Translations under genes and position numbers: made by a program
From: Chthoniobacterales bacterium
GTDB lineage: Bacteria > Verrucomicrobiota > Verrucomicrobiia > Chthoniobacterales > UBA10450
Reading direction: 5' to 3'
NCBI GenBank assembly: GCA_013815325.1
Contig: JACDGM010000028.1
Coordinates: forward strand, 1 to 44,885
Length of the DNA stretch: 44,885 nt
The notes under the pieces: model-generated
What the model was told of the DNA's origin: nothing
What the model saw: the letters and a program-made list of their open reading frames with translations, nothing else
Database searches by the model: none
Shown here: piece by piece, positions 1 through 8,182 of the stretch
Layout of the letters: each line of letters opens with the position of its first letter
Position numbering within the stretch: the first letter of the stretch is position 1

Positions 1-1655
1 CCACCGGCGGACTTCACTCGATTGAGCAGTTCCAGGAGTTGCCTCGCCCCGATTTGCCCAGCCTCATCGACGATCACGACGCCGCGCGGCGGCATCGATT
101 CGCCCGCTAAAAACTCTGCCACAGTCTGGCCGTTTGTAAGCCCATCCTTCTCGAGATCGAGAACCTGTTGTCGTTGCGGAGCCAGGACGAGTGTGTGATG
201 TCCTGCGACCTCCAGGGCGGCTTGGACATGTCGCAAGACGTAGCTTTTTCCCGTGCCCGCGCCGCCCCGAAAAAGCGTCACGAGATCGCGTGAGGCAACG
301 ATGTGAGTGAAGGCGCGACGCTGATCCGGAGCGAGATCGTCAGCTCGGCCGTCTGATGGGGCAGCCAGCGCTGCGAACTGTGCGAGGCCATCATTCACCA
401 GACGGACAATTTGCAATTCGCGCGCGAGCACGTCTCGACGAGTCAACTTCCCGTTTCCCTCGCGAATGTAGGGACGCATCGCCGTCTCAGCTTTGATCGC
501 CTCCACGCTGAGCGAAGACCCTCTTGCCCGCTCCAATGCGTAACGCCAGATTTCCTGCTCTTGCACCACGGAACGCCGATCGAAGAGATGGGCCTCGGCC
601 CAGTCCACGGATTCGGCCGCGCTGACCTTTGGGATTTTCTTGCTTCTCTCGGGCAGCTTTAACGTCGCCCGGTCTTCATCCGCGAGCTGCTCCTGCCAAA
701 GCTCGCGCAGACGATCGCGCGGCATATCCTGCTGCTTCCGAGAGCGCTCTTTATGGGCTAGGCGTTCACGAATGTCTCTCACATTCCCGCCTGCCTTTTC
801 CGGATGTTCGGCTAGCAGACGCTGTAGTTGCGCGTCAATCTCGTGATGGCGTTTTGAAAATCGCTCGCGCAATTCGCGACTGACATCCGCGATCTCAAAA
901 TCGCCGCGCGCCGAGTTCTCGACCGCGTATCCGCAGAGTCGGAGCGCTCCAGCGAGCTCGTGGTAGTAAACGTTCTCGACGTATTTCTGCGCCGCGAGCA
1001 TTTGGCAATTTTGCAGTGCCTTCCAACGACCTTCCTCCGTGTCGTGAGTCGCATTGAAAACAATGCAGTGCGTATGCAGATGCGGGTCGAGTGCGCGCGA
1101 AGTCTCATGTTCGAATAGCGTAGCGACCATATTGCCCGTCACGCGATCGGCGTTGCTTCCGGCTCGACGAACACGGGTTGCTGCAAACTGTTCCAGTTCG
1201 TTCACCGCGACTTTCACCGCGGCGCGATGTGCTTCGACGATCCGTACATCTCCTGCGACGAGCGCTGCAATTGAAACCGATTTTGGGGGAGAGAATGTGA
1301 AGTCGAAAAACACCCGACGATTGGCGACCTCGGCTTCGTTCGCATTCACATCTCGACGTGAATGGTTGAGCCGTTGCGTCAGTCGTTCCCCGGTTTGCGG
1401 ATGTCGATTCTCGCAAAGCTTCAGGAACTCATCCTGGCTAACGATTGATCCTAACTTCAAAAGAGCGGCACCAGTGCCAACCCATTCCCCAACGACCTGC
1501 TCCGACTCGCTGTAGTAATCGCCGACCGCGAGATGCTCTTGGAAATAGCTCTTCGCGTTTTTCAGGTTGGTTTGCGTTTTCGGCGAGAGCACTTCGCCCA
1601 TTCCTAGCGCACGGAGAACATTACTCTGCTCCAGCCTCGGAGCGGAGCCGTTCAT
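1..1655 (-). CDS. MobF (TrwC/TraI-type) conjugative relaxase-helicase, 3' part outside window
   Basis: It nicks one strand at oriT through a tyrosine and unwinds the DNA for transfer. The reading frame is open from an ATG at 1655 to the window edge, so the protein continues beyond it. Near the N-terminus is a GDYYSE segment followed by EWVGTGAALL, the usual place of the catalytic tyrosines in this family. The three-histidine metal motif is seen as DPHLHTHC. Further on are a Walker A (GGAGTGKS) and a Walker B (VVIVDEAGQ), the start of the TraI-like helicase. An in-frame GTG six codons upstream (1673) is an alternative start. It is divergent from the accessory/traL operon, the normal layout around an oriT. 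Family assignment is firm; the start is uncertain. Confidence 0.93.
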   Translation of the reverse strand, partial: MNGSAPRLEQSNVLRALGMGEVLSPKTQTNLKNAKSYFQEHLAVGDYYSESEQVVGEWVGTGAALLKLGSIVSQDEFLKLCENRHPQTGERLTQRLNHSRRDVNANEAEVANRRVFFDFTFSPPKSVSIAALVAGDVRIVEAHRAAVKVAVNELEQFAATRVRRAGSNADRVTGNMVATLFEHETSRALDPHLHTHCIVFNATHDTEEGRWKALQNCQMLAAQKYVENVYYHELAGALRLCGYAVENSARGDFEIADVSRELRERFSKRHHEIDAQLQRLLAEHPEKAGGNVRDIRERLAHKERSRKQQDMPRDRLRELWQEQLADEDRATLKLPERSKKIPKVSAAESVDWAEAHLFDRRSVVQEQEIWRYALERARGSSLSVEAIKAETAMRPYIREGNGKLTRRDVLARELQIVRLVNDGLAQFAALAAPSDGRADDLAPDQRRAFTHIVASRDLVTLFRGGAGTGKSYVLRHVQAALEVAGHHTLVLAPQRQQVLDLEKDGLTNGQTVAEFLAGESMPPRGVVIVDEAGQIGARQLLELLNRVKSAG

Positions 1656-1789
1656 GACGTGTGAGATCACAGGCGCATGCAAAAGCACAGATGCCGAAGG
1701 ATCGGATGTGGAATCATGAATTTGGGGACGCCCTACCCCTTAGCACAGCTAAGGAATTTCCGGCTCGCCGCTGACCCGCTGCTGATTCG
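1656..1789. other. Candidate oriT / divergent promoter region
   Basis: This is the intergenic space between the relaxase and the divergent accessory gene, where oriT of MobF elements is commonly found. It contains a perfect inverted repeat, CCTTAG at 1738-1740/1741-1743 and CTAAGG at 1749-1754 around a 5-nt loop. Just before it is a G4/C4 pair (1724-1727 and 1736-1739). Such short hairpins often flank the nic site. No nic sequence can be named from sequence alone, so this is placement by context plus the hairpin. Confidence 0.4.
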
Positions 1790-2227
1790 ATGAGCGAAAC
1801 CGCAGACATCGCTGCGCGCGCTCAGCGCTTCAATGACACTGCACGCGCATTCTCGCCGCCTTCACCGACTCGTCACGCAAAGCTGATGCCGCTTAAGGAA
1901 GGCATCGTCGAACTGCGCCAAAAGGGGGCGTCGCTGCGGCTCATCCGCGAGCTGCTCTTGACGGTGGACGTGGCGGTGAGCGCCGACACCATCGCGCGCT
2001 TCCTCGTCGAAGTGTCTGGTGCGCCAACGCTACGACGAGAACCGCACCGACGCAGCGCTCGGCGCATTGTTGCCGCAAGTGAAACGCAATCTCGAACGGC
2101 TGTTGTCAGCTCGGTTGACGAGCCGCCTCCGCACTCACCAACACCTGCCGCAGCGTCGCCTAGCGACGCGCCAACCGAACGTTCGCGCACCCGCGGACCG
2201 CGCATCGCAGACCCGCGCAATCTCTGA
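1790..2227 (+). CDS. Small oriT-adjacent accessory protein, possible DNA-binding relaxosome component
   Basis: This 145-residue protein opens the conjugation operon. Residues about 30-75 (LKEGIVELRQKGASLRLIRE, then VSADTIARFLVEV) read like a short helix-turn-helix of the kind found in plasmid mobilisation accessory proteins. The second half is rich in Ser, Pro, Arg and Ala and probably disordered, ending in a basic GPRIADP tail. It lies divergent from the relaxase across the putative oriT and 15 nt before the ParA-like gene. An accessory role in relaxosome assembly or operon autoregulation is inferred from position and the helical motif. I do not recognise a named family with certainty. Confidence 0.65.
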   Translation: MSETADIAARAQRFNDTARAFSPPSPTRHAKLMPLKEGIVELRQKGASLRLIRELLLTVDVAVSADTIARFLVEVSGAPTLRREPHRRSARRIVAASETQSRTAVVSSVDEPPPHSPTPAAASPSDAPTERSRTRGPRIADPRNL

Positions 2228-2242
2228 TCAACGCACCTTCCA

Positions 2243-2962
2243 ATGAGCAAACAAATCAACCTCGTCATCAACGGCAAAGGCGGCGTCGGGAAGAGCTTCT
2301 TCGCCACGAACTTTCTGCAGTATCTCAAAGATCGCGGACACGCTCACCGCGCGATCGACAGCGACCACGAGAACTCGACGCTGAAGCGGTTTCACCCCGA
2401 AGCAGACTTCATCAATCTCGAAAACCGCCGCGAGATCGACGCGGTATTCACGACAGCCGAGACGTGCGACTTGCTGCTGATCGATTGCCGCGCGGCCTCG
2501 ACTGACCTGTTCATCGACTTCTTCGATGAAGTCGGCCTAGCCGAAGTTCTCCGCACGCTCGACGCACGCCTGACGGTCGTCTGTCCGGTCAATCACGAAG
2601 CCGACAGCGTGGAGCAGGTGCGCATCTTGTCCGATGCGCTCGGCGATGGTTGCCGCTGGCTTGTCGTGAAGAACGAAGCGCACAGCGACACGTTCAAGCT
2701 CTACGAGAACAGGAAGACGCGCCGCCATCTTCTCGAGGCTTTGCGGGCGCGTGAGGTTACGATGCCGCGGCTCTACGACTGGCTTGTCACCGCGCTGAAC
2801 GAGCACAACGTCACGATTACTCGCGCGCTAAATGACCCTGCATTCAACTTGCTGGACCGGCAGCGACTGAAGCACTGGCAAGCGCGGTTTTATCAGCAGC
2901 TCGACACCGCCGCCGACCTGCTCTTGCCCTTCGACACCACAGTCGAGCGGGCGCACGCGTAA
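2243..2962 (+). CDS. ParA/MinD-superfamily ATPase, TraL-like
   Basis: This 239-residue deviant-Walker ATPase starts with a textbook ParA-type P-loop, NGKGGVGKSFFATNF, at residues about 10-24. IDSDHENST follows at about 38-46 and LLLIDCRAAS (Walker B region) at about 75. IncP plasmids carry a ParA-like protein, TraL, in their transfer region, and size and neighbourhood agree with that. It sits between the accessory protein and a TraM-like protein, all on one strand with tiny gaps. It probably acts in transfer or in positioning the element rather than as the main partition ATPase, because no ParB-like partner is visible. Fold certain, role inferred. Confidence 0.88.
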   Translation: MSKQINLVINGKGGVGKSFFATNFLQYLKDRGHAHRAIDSDHENSTLKRFHPEADFINLENRREIDAVFTTAETCDLLLIDCRAASTDLFIDFFDEVGLAEVLRTLDARLTVVCPVNHEADSVEQVRILSDALGDGCRWLVVKNEAHSDTFKLYENRKTRRHLLEALRAREVTMPRLYDWLVTALNEHNVTITRALNDPAFNLLDRQRLKHWQARFYQQLDTAADLLLPFDTTVERAHA

Positions 2963-3310
2963 GTGGACTCTGACGATCCACTCGCGGATGCGATTGCTGA
3001 TTGGCAGCGCAAGCACCGGATCGCGGATGGCGATCCAATGATTGCCGCGTTGGAGCTGGTCCGCGTCTACATCCAGCACGCCCGTCCCGCTGACGATGCG
3101 CAGATTCCAAGCTTCGAGGATTTTCGCGGCACGATCGAGCTGCTTGACCGGCGATCGAAATCGTTCATCAACCAGGCGTCCGATCTCATCGCCGAGCTGC
3201 GCCGTTTCGGACAGAACGTCGAACGCCTGAATCGTCTTCGCGTCGCCACGCTCGTCTTGCTGGTCGTCTGCGCCGCAGTCACTGGCGTGCTCGCCGGACG
3301 ATGGTTATGA
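2963..3310 (+). CDS. TraM-like small tail-anchored conjugation protein
   Basis: This 115-residue protein starts at a GTG directly after the stop of the ParA-like gene. Residues about 20-38 (GDPMIAALELVRVYIQ) resemble the DPI-type N-terminal segment of IncP TraM proteins. The middle is helical and charged (FINQASDLIAELRRFGQNVE), probably a coiled coil. A single membrane segment (LRVATLVLLVVCAAVTGVLA) ends the protein at about 93-112. The 3' end overlaps the coupling-protein gene by ATGA. TraM identity is a weak match supported by order (TraL, TraM, TraG); the tail anchor is clear. Confidence 0.65.
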   Translation: MDSDDPLADAIADWQRKHRIADGDPMIAALELVRVYIQHARPADDAQIPSFEDFRGTIELLDRRSKSFINQASDLIAELRRFGQNVERLNRLRVATLVLLVVCAAVTGVLAGRWL

Positions 3311-4725
3311 GCACGAGTGTCGGCTATTCCGTTGCCGCCGCTTTCTGGCTGGCCGCCGTCTGCGTACTTGTGGCGCACGTTCGTGGACGCCGAAAGCAGC
3401 GAGCGATCGTACGACTCGCAGGCTTCAAGTGGACGCGCGCCGACTTCTGTCGCGGCTGGCTCATCACTGGCGATACGGGTTCCGGCAAAACGCGCTCCGG
3501 TATCACGCCGCTGCTCTTTCAGATCTTTCGCAACGAACCCACCTGGGGCGGTCTCTGCATCGACGATAAAGGACTGTACTGGGAGACTCTGTCGGAGATG
3601 GCGCGACACTTCGGCCGCGAAGACGACCTTATCCTGCTGCAGGTGCGGCCGGATGATTATGCGGCTGCGGCATGGTCGCCGCGCCATACCTACAACCTCA
3701 CGTCAGACCGGAGCATTCCCTACAACACGTTCGCGAAAGCGGTAGTCGACACCGCATCGAGTCTCGGACAGGCGGGCGACAAGGGCTTCTTCAAGAATCA
3801 GGCGCAAATCCACATCGCTGCGGCACTTGAAATACTGCGCGAGATCGGCGCCGACGTGACGCTGGAGAACGCATATCACCTCCTGCTAGACCAAGGCGAC
3901 CTGGATGAAGCGATGACCGATCTCGCGTCGAGTCACCAGACGCTCCGGCGCCGAGAATTATCCGAGCATTTCTCCAATCGCTTTTTATCACAGCCACCTG
4001 AGCAGATCGGAGGCGTGAAGGAAACCATCGCCAACTACCTCCAGGCATTCATCACACCCGATATCGCATCGGTTTTCTGTCCCGGTCACAACACCTTCGA
4101 ATTCGCCGACATCGATCGCGGCAAGATCATCTGCGTCGCCATGCCGCAGAAGTTTCAACTCGAGCGCCGCTACGTGAACACGTTTCTGAAGATGCTCTTC
4201 TACACGCACGCGCTCCGCCGCTTCGACAAGCCGGCCGAAGAGCGTCGCCATGATAACCTCCTCATCCTCTGGGCCGACGAAGCGCAGCGCTTTGTCTCAG
4301 CCAGCGAAGATGGAATGAGCGACTACAACTGCATCGACGTGATCCGCGAAGCGCAGGCGACGGTTGTTGCAGCAGCACAATCCTCCACCTCATTCGTCCC
4401 ACCACTCGGTCGCGAGAAGGCTCGCGTCTTCACACTCAACCTGCGGAATCGCCTCATTTTTAAAGCTGCCGACGAGGAAGGAGCAGTCGAGAGCGCCGAT
4501 TTTCTCGGGAAAAAGCGCGTGATCAAGAAGTCATGGGGCTACAGCGGCGGAAGGATGTCGCGGAATTACTCCGAGCAAGAGGAGCACAAAATAAAACCGC
4601 ACCTATTGCGCAATCTTCCCAAACACACTGCCGTCGTCATTCATTGCGAGCGTGGTCATCGTCGCAAGCTGCTGCCGCCGATTGAAGCCGACGGTCGTAT
4701 TTGTCGGTGGTTTCGCGCAGCTTGA
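3307..4725 (+). CDS. Type IV coupling protein, VirD4/TraG/TraD family ATPase
   Basis: This inner-membrane ATPase links the relaxosome to the mating channel. The N-terminus has one hydrophobic segment (YSVAAAFWLAAVCVLVAHV) followed by a basic stretch. Walker A is TGDTGSGKTRSG at about residue 54, Walker B is LILWADEAQRF near 319, and the following region fits the TraG/TraD C-terminal ATPase domain. At 472 residues it is on the short side for the family. An ATG at 3307 overlaps the previous stop as ATGA and is preferred over the ATG at 3301. The downstream T4SS genes expected next are missing; a minus-strand exporter gene follows instead. Confidence 0.9.
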   Translation: MSTSVGYSVAAAFWLAAVCVLVAHVRGRRKQRAIVRLAGFKWTRADFCRGWLITGDTGSGKTRSGITPLLFQIFRNEPTWGGLCIDDKGLYWETLSEMARHFGREDDLILLQVRPDDYAAAAWSPRHTYNLTSDRSIPYNTFAKAVVDTASSLGQAGDKGFFKNQAQIHIAAALEILREIGADVTLENAYHLLLDQGDLDEAMTDLASSHQTLRRRELSEHFSNRFLSQPPEQIGGVKETIANYLQAFITPDIASVFCPGHNTFEFADIDRGKIICVAMPQKFQLERRYVNTFLKMLFYTHALRRFDKPAEERRHDNLLILWADEAQRFVSASEDGMSDYNCIDVIREAQATVVAAAQSSTSFVPPLGREKARVFTLNLRNRLIFKAADEEGAVESADFLGKKRVIKKSWGYSGGRMSRNYSEQEEHKIKPHLLRNLPKHTAVVIHCERGHRRKLLPPIEADGRICRWFRAA

Positions 4726-4804
4726 ACTCTCGAATCGTCCGAAAACCGGCAATCCCAGAAATAGAGAGCCAATGGCAAGAGCGCGGGAAAAGAACGATCT
4801 TAAT

Positions 4805-5440
4805 TCAATTCTTGCTTGTTCCTGTCAAAGCGGTCGTTAGGCCAAGACCGATATAAACGCTTCCCGCGAAATAGCGTTGCCCACGCAAAAACTTTCGATT
4901 CCCGCGGAGCAAGTTTCCGGCACTACTGGCTAAGAGCGAGTAGATAGAACCGGCGGTGAATCCCAGAACGACGACTACCAATCCGAAAGAGAAAATCTGC
5001 ATGGCAACCGCGCCTCTTTTTACGTCAATAAACTGTGGCAAAAAGGCGAAGAAGAACATCGCGGTCTTCGGGTTCAAGACATTCACTAGAACTGCTTGCG
5101 AGAACGTGCGTCGCAAACTGCGTTCTTCGTTTGTCTCCGTCTCGGCGATTGTTTCCCGCGTGAGCAAAGTTTTGACGCCAAGGAAGATCAGGTAGAGCGC
5201 CCCCGCATATTTCACGATGTTAAAAGCCAGGGCCGACGACAAAAGCAAGGCAGAGATGCCGAGAGAAGCGGCGGAGACATGAACCAGCGTCCCGACCTCT
5301 ACGCCCAAGCACGAGACGACGCCCGCGGTGCGCCCTTGGTTCACGCTGCGCGCGATGATATAAAGCACATTTGGTCCCGGCGTGAAAACGAGAAGCGAAA
5401 CGGCCGCTGCAAATAGAATCAATGTTGACCAAGTTGGCAT
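4805..5440 (-). CDS. LysE/RhtB family amino-acid exporter
   Basis: This 211-residue inner-membrane exporter has the family signature FTPGPNVLYIIARS near the N-terminus and further hydrophobic segments (VSCLGVEVGTLVHVSAASLG, YAGALYLIFLGVKTLL, ILNPKTAMFF-like NPKTAMFFFAFLPQF). The family exports amino acids such as homoserine, threonine or lysine. The start at 5440 is supported by AGGAG 8 nt upstream; a longer frame up to 5479 lacks support. It is the first gene of the minus-strand cargo and converges on the coupling-protein gene. Substrate cannot be told. Confidence 0.92.
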   Translation of the reverse strand: MPTWSTLILFAAAVSLLVFTPGPNVLYIIARSVNQGRTAGVVSCLGVEVGTLVHVSAASLGISALLLSSALAFNIVKYAGALYLIFLGVKTLLTRETIAETETNEERSLRRTFSQAVLVNVLNPKTAMFFFAFLPQFIDVKRGAVAMQIFSFGLVVVVLGFTAGSIYSLLASSAGNLLRGNRKFLRGQRYFAGSVYIGLGLTTALTGTSKN

Positions 5441-5545
5441 ATCTTTTACTCCTGATCTCGCAAGTTGGTTTGATCCCAATGATCCGCCAGTTTTGCAATG
5501 CGACGCTCTGGAATTACAGCTTCGATCGTGCGCGATGACTTCGAG

Positions 5546-6255
5546 TTACGGTCGAGCGGTAGCTTGGATCTCGCGCAAGAACTCATCCTTGAAATAGCTC
5601 GCGGGAATCGTGCCTTGTTTCAACAATAACAGATGAAAGGCTTGCGGCGAAAAGCGATCGCCCAGGAACTGTTCCGACTCGCGGCGCAAAGCAAGAATTT
5701 CGTCTTTGCCCAGACGATAAGTGACAGCTTGGGTGGGCATTTGCGAATAACGAAGCACGGCCCGCTCTGCCGCAGCGCAACTCACTTTCTTCCTCTGGTC
5801 AGTACCGCCGGTCGCGTCCTGGCACGAACCGGGCAGAAAATCGAGGTTGGCGGATATGAAATTAACCGCTTCGTTATACTTAAGCTTTCCGATGTGGATG
5901 CCGATATCAACTCTTACTCGCAAGTCGCGCAGGAGTTTCGACTGGAGCATGTAGAGACGTTCTTCCGGCGTGTAGAACCCGTCGGGCCGGTGTGATTGCG
6001 GCTCCGCCATCAACGCTTCCGCATAGAGCGCCCAACCTTCGGTCGCCATCGAGTCGCTCCACATCGAGGGCGAGTCATCGTTCGCGCCCGGCGCCAGCCA
6101 CCTGACCGGCGAAATTTCGCGGCGATATTGCCTGCTTATCTTCGAGTGAAAATCGTGTCCCGGGAAGCCTTCGTGCGCCGCTACATCAGCGACTGCGTGG
6201 ACATTTTCTTCGCGCAGTTGGCTCGCGTCATTGCCGGTGGGCCTGACGTAAAATG
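5546..6255 (-). pseudogene. DUF885 family (metal-dependent peptidase-like) C-terminal remnant
   Basis: The frame reads through VHAVADVAAHEGFPGH, the HExxPGH-type motif of DUF885 proteins, then SKISRQYRREISP, ATEGWALYAEALM and a C-terminal part ending at 5546. Only the last ~235 residues of a family that usually has about 550 are present. There is no good start: the 5' side runs straight into a PhzF fragment in another frame near 6255-6290. The first internal ATG (6064) lies beyond the HEGFPGH motif, so any product would lack the metal site. I read it as a deletion remnant. Confidence 0.8.
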
Positions 6256-6570
6256 AACCGACGCCATTGTCTTTGAAAGCGATTGAAAACTAACTGCGTC
6301 ACTCGCGCCGCCGAGGTGATGGAAAATTATGTGCGCCGCCGCAAGGGTCGCGTGGCCGCAGAGATCCACCTCCACCCGCGGCGTCAACCATCGCAGATCG
6401 AAATACTGCTCCCGCTCGATGATGAAAGCGGTTTCCGACAAATTGTTTTCCGCGGCGATTGCTTGCATCTGCGTGTCCGGCAGCCATTCACTCAGCAAAC
6501 AGACTCCCGCGGGATTGCCTGTGAAATACCTGCGCGTAAAATCCAGCACCTGAAAATAAGGGATCGTCAT
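6256..6570 (-). pseudogene. PhzF-family isomerase, N-terminal remnant
   Basis: The first ~105 codons are clearly PhzF-like: FTGNPAGVCLL, then AENNLSETAFI with the family's catalytic glutamate context, then VDLCGHATLAAAH. The family is usually ~260-300 residues. After about VSFQSLSK the similarity ends and the frame runs on through DUF885 DNA to a stop at 6181, giving a 129-residue chimeric reading frame. The second half of the fold is missing, so it is unlikely to be active. The breakpoint lies around 6255-6290. Confidence 0.78.
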
Positions 6571-6620
6571 CTAGTTCTATCTCTCCTCAATTCTCTTGGA
6601 CGGCTTCTTAATCTGCGCAC

Positions 6621-7418
6621 TTACCAGTCCAGGGAGACGCCGAGTTCTTCCCGAAACTTTCGCCGGCCGAGAGCTGTTACTTCAACAAGACGCGTTTGAG
6701 CACGATGGCGCTTTAGCCATTCGGCGTCACACCAGGCGGCAAACAACTGCGCGCCCAAAGGGCCGGCAAGATGAGGTCGCCGTTCGGTCCAATCGAGGCA
6801 TTGCCGCGCGATGCCGTGGCGACCCGGTCGTAAAGCCTCAAGATCGATTCCCTGGTTGCTAAACCATCGACGTGCAGCTTCCCCGCCCACTTGGTAACGC
6901 TTGCCTTCTCCTTGCACCAGATATTTCCGTTTTTCGAGCGCGGCGGCGATAGCTACGGCTAACTCGCCAGCGAGGTGATCATAGCAAGAGCGAGCCAGGC
7001 GAAGTGCGCTGGCATGGGGCGAGAGTTTTGGCTGGCTTAACACCGTCGGCAGCCCGACGAGTTGCGCCAGGTCTTCGATCACCGCCGCCACCTTGGGTCC
7101 AGAGAGGCGGTAGTAACGATGACGACCTTCCACTTCAACTGCGAGAAGCTTACCCTCGACTAATTTCGCGAGATGACCGCTCGCCGCCGTCGCGCTTACT
7201 CCAGCCATGCGGCCCAGTTCGCTCGCCGGGAGAGCGCGCCCATCCAGCAGCACGGTCAGAATGGCCGCGCCGCCAAATCCTTTCTTGGGAAGAAAGTAAC
7301 CGAGTGGCTCACCCCCGCAGCGACGGATGATGCCGCCTTCCATCCAACGGCGTGCATCCGCTGCAAAATCGCGAGTCTTATGTGGGTCGATCGTGTATCG
7401 AATACAATGGTAAATCAT
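6621..7418 (-). CDS. Chimeric ORF: NIPSNAP N-terminus fused to ArsR-type winged-helix regulator
   Basis: Residues 1 to about 47 (MIYHCIRYTIDPHKTRDF, then CGGEPLGYFLPKKG) match the start of a NIPSNAP-family protein. From about residue 50 the protein becomes an ArsR-type regulator: TVLLDGRALPASELGRMAGV, SGHLAKLVEGKLL, EGRHRYYRLSG, then a ~130-residue C-terminal region ending GVSLDW. The frame is intact across the junction, giving 265 residues. The true ArsR start would lie near the junction but is lost, so the NIPSNAP start codon may now drive the regulator. Whether the fusion is expressed is unknown. Confidence 0.75.
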   Translation of the reverse strand: MIYHCIRYTIDPHKTRDFAADARRWMEGGIIRRCGGEPLGYFLPKKGFGGAAILTVLLDGRALPASELGRMAGVSATAASGHLAKLVEGKLLAVEVEGRHRYYRLSGPKVAAVIEDLAQLVGLPTVLSQPKLSPHASALRLARSCYDHLAGELAVAIAAALEKRKYLVQGEGKRYQVGGEAARRWFSNQGIDLEALRPGRHGIARQCLDWTERRPHLAGPLGAQLFAAWCDAEWLKRHRAQTRLVEVTALGRRKFREELGVSLDW

Positions 7419-7454
7419 TTGCCCAGATTATCGGGCCAACTGAGCTCGGACAAT

Positions 7455-7871
7455 TCAACCGTGGCTGAAATGTGCGTCGCGGATGAGATGATCAGTTTCG
7501 CTGCGCCGAAGATAAATCAACGATTGTGCGAGAGAATGTTGAGCAGGCGCCCAAAACGGGTCACGGATGTAGAAACGCCGCACGCCCCAGGGCTCGTCGG
7601 CTGGTCCGTATTCGAAGGCGATGCCTTCAGCATGAACGCGTGCGATCACAGCGTCGAGATCGTCCACCTCAATCGAGAGATCAGGCACCGCCGTTCCAGA
7701 GCCGCCCTCGCTTGCGAAGCTGATCTGCGCGCAGCTTGCCTCATCCGCTGCATAGGTGCGGATCCAACCATGATTCATGACCAACTCGATCCCCAGGATC
7801 CCGCCGTAGAAGCCTGAGGACTTTGCAGGGTCCCCCGTCGCGATGTTCGCGACAATGCGCTTAACGGTCAT
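7455..7871 (-). CDS. VOC superfamily (glyoxalase/bleomycin-resistance-like) protein
   Basis: This 138-residue protein has the typical VOC pattern: IATGDPAKSSGFYGGILGIE at the N-terminus, DLSIEVDDLDAVIARV in the middle, and EPWGVRRFYIRDPFW in the second half. The last lacks the exact final glutamate motif of many glyoxalases, so a binding or dioxygenase role cannot be excluded. Upstream is the truncated cupin gene, downstream the NIPSNAP/ArsR chimera. VOC proteins bind a metal and often act in detoxification; no substrate can be read. Confidence 0.85.
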   Translation of the reverse strand: MTVKRIVANIATGDPAKSSGFYGGILGIELVMNHGWIRTYAADEASCAQISFASEGGSGTAVPDLSIEVDDLDAVIARVHAEGIAFEYGPADEPWGVRRFYIRDPFWAPAQHSLAQSLIYLRRSETDHLIRDAHFSHG

Positions 7872-7896
7872 CTTCGTTCCTTATCTCTTCAATTGA

Positions 7897-8157
7897 TCAA
7901 GGTCGAAGCCCATGTCGTGAATCCGGTCCTAGGATTTTTTTGCATCGCGTCCCAACGCCATGCGAGTGATACGGACCCAGCGTTTTGCCCGCCGGAATGC
8001 GGCAGATTTCAACATCAAACGGGTGCCTCTCTTTTAGATCGGTCGAGTTGGGCTTTCGACCAAGAGCAATCGATAACTCTTCGTGTCTGCTCGCAAACTT
8101 GCCCTTGGGTGAAATCCAAGACTCTTCGCGGATGTCACGTGTATTTAGTTTGTGCAT
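7897..8157 (-). pseudogene. Cupin protein, N-terminal remnant
   Basis: The frame begins like a cupin of the type NTRDIREESWISPKGKF, then SIALGRKPNSTDLKERHPFDV and ICRIPAGKTLGPYHSH, the first metal-binding histidines. Similarity stops right after PYHSH, and the frame ends 20 codons later. The second half of the beta-barrel is missing; the VOC gene starts about 25 nt beyond. I interpret it as truncated by deletion. Confidence 0.7.
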
Positions 8158-8182
8158 AACGCCTGCAATTCGTGACTATGAA

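Noticed and set aside
1054..1515. Plus-strand 153-codon ORF opposite the relaxase
   Set aside because: Arg/Ser/Thr-rich antisense composition; the relaxase frame on the other strand carries the real motifs.
7173..7817. Plus-strand 214-codon ORF across ArsR chimera and VOC gene
   Set aside because: It crosses two genes on the opposite strand and has no family signal.
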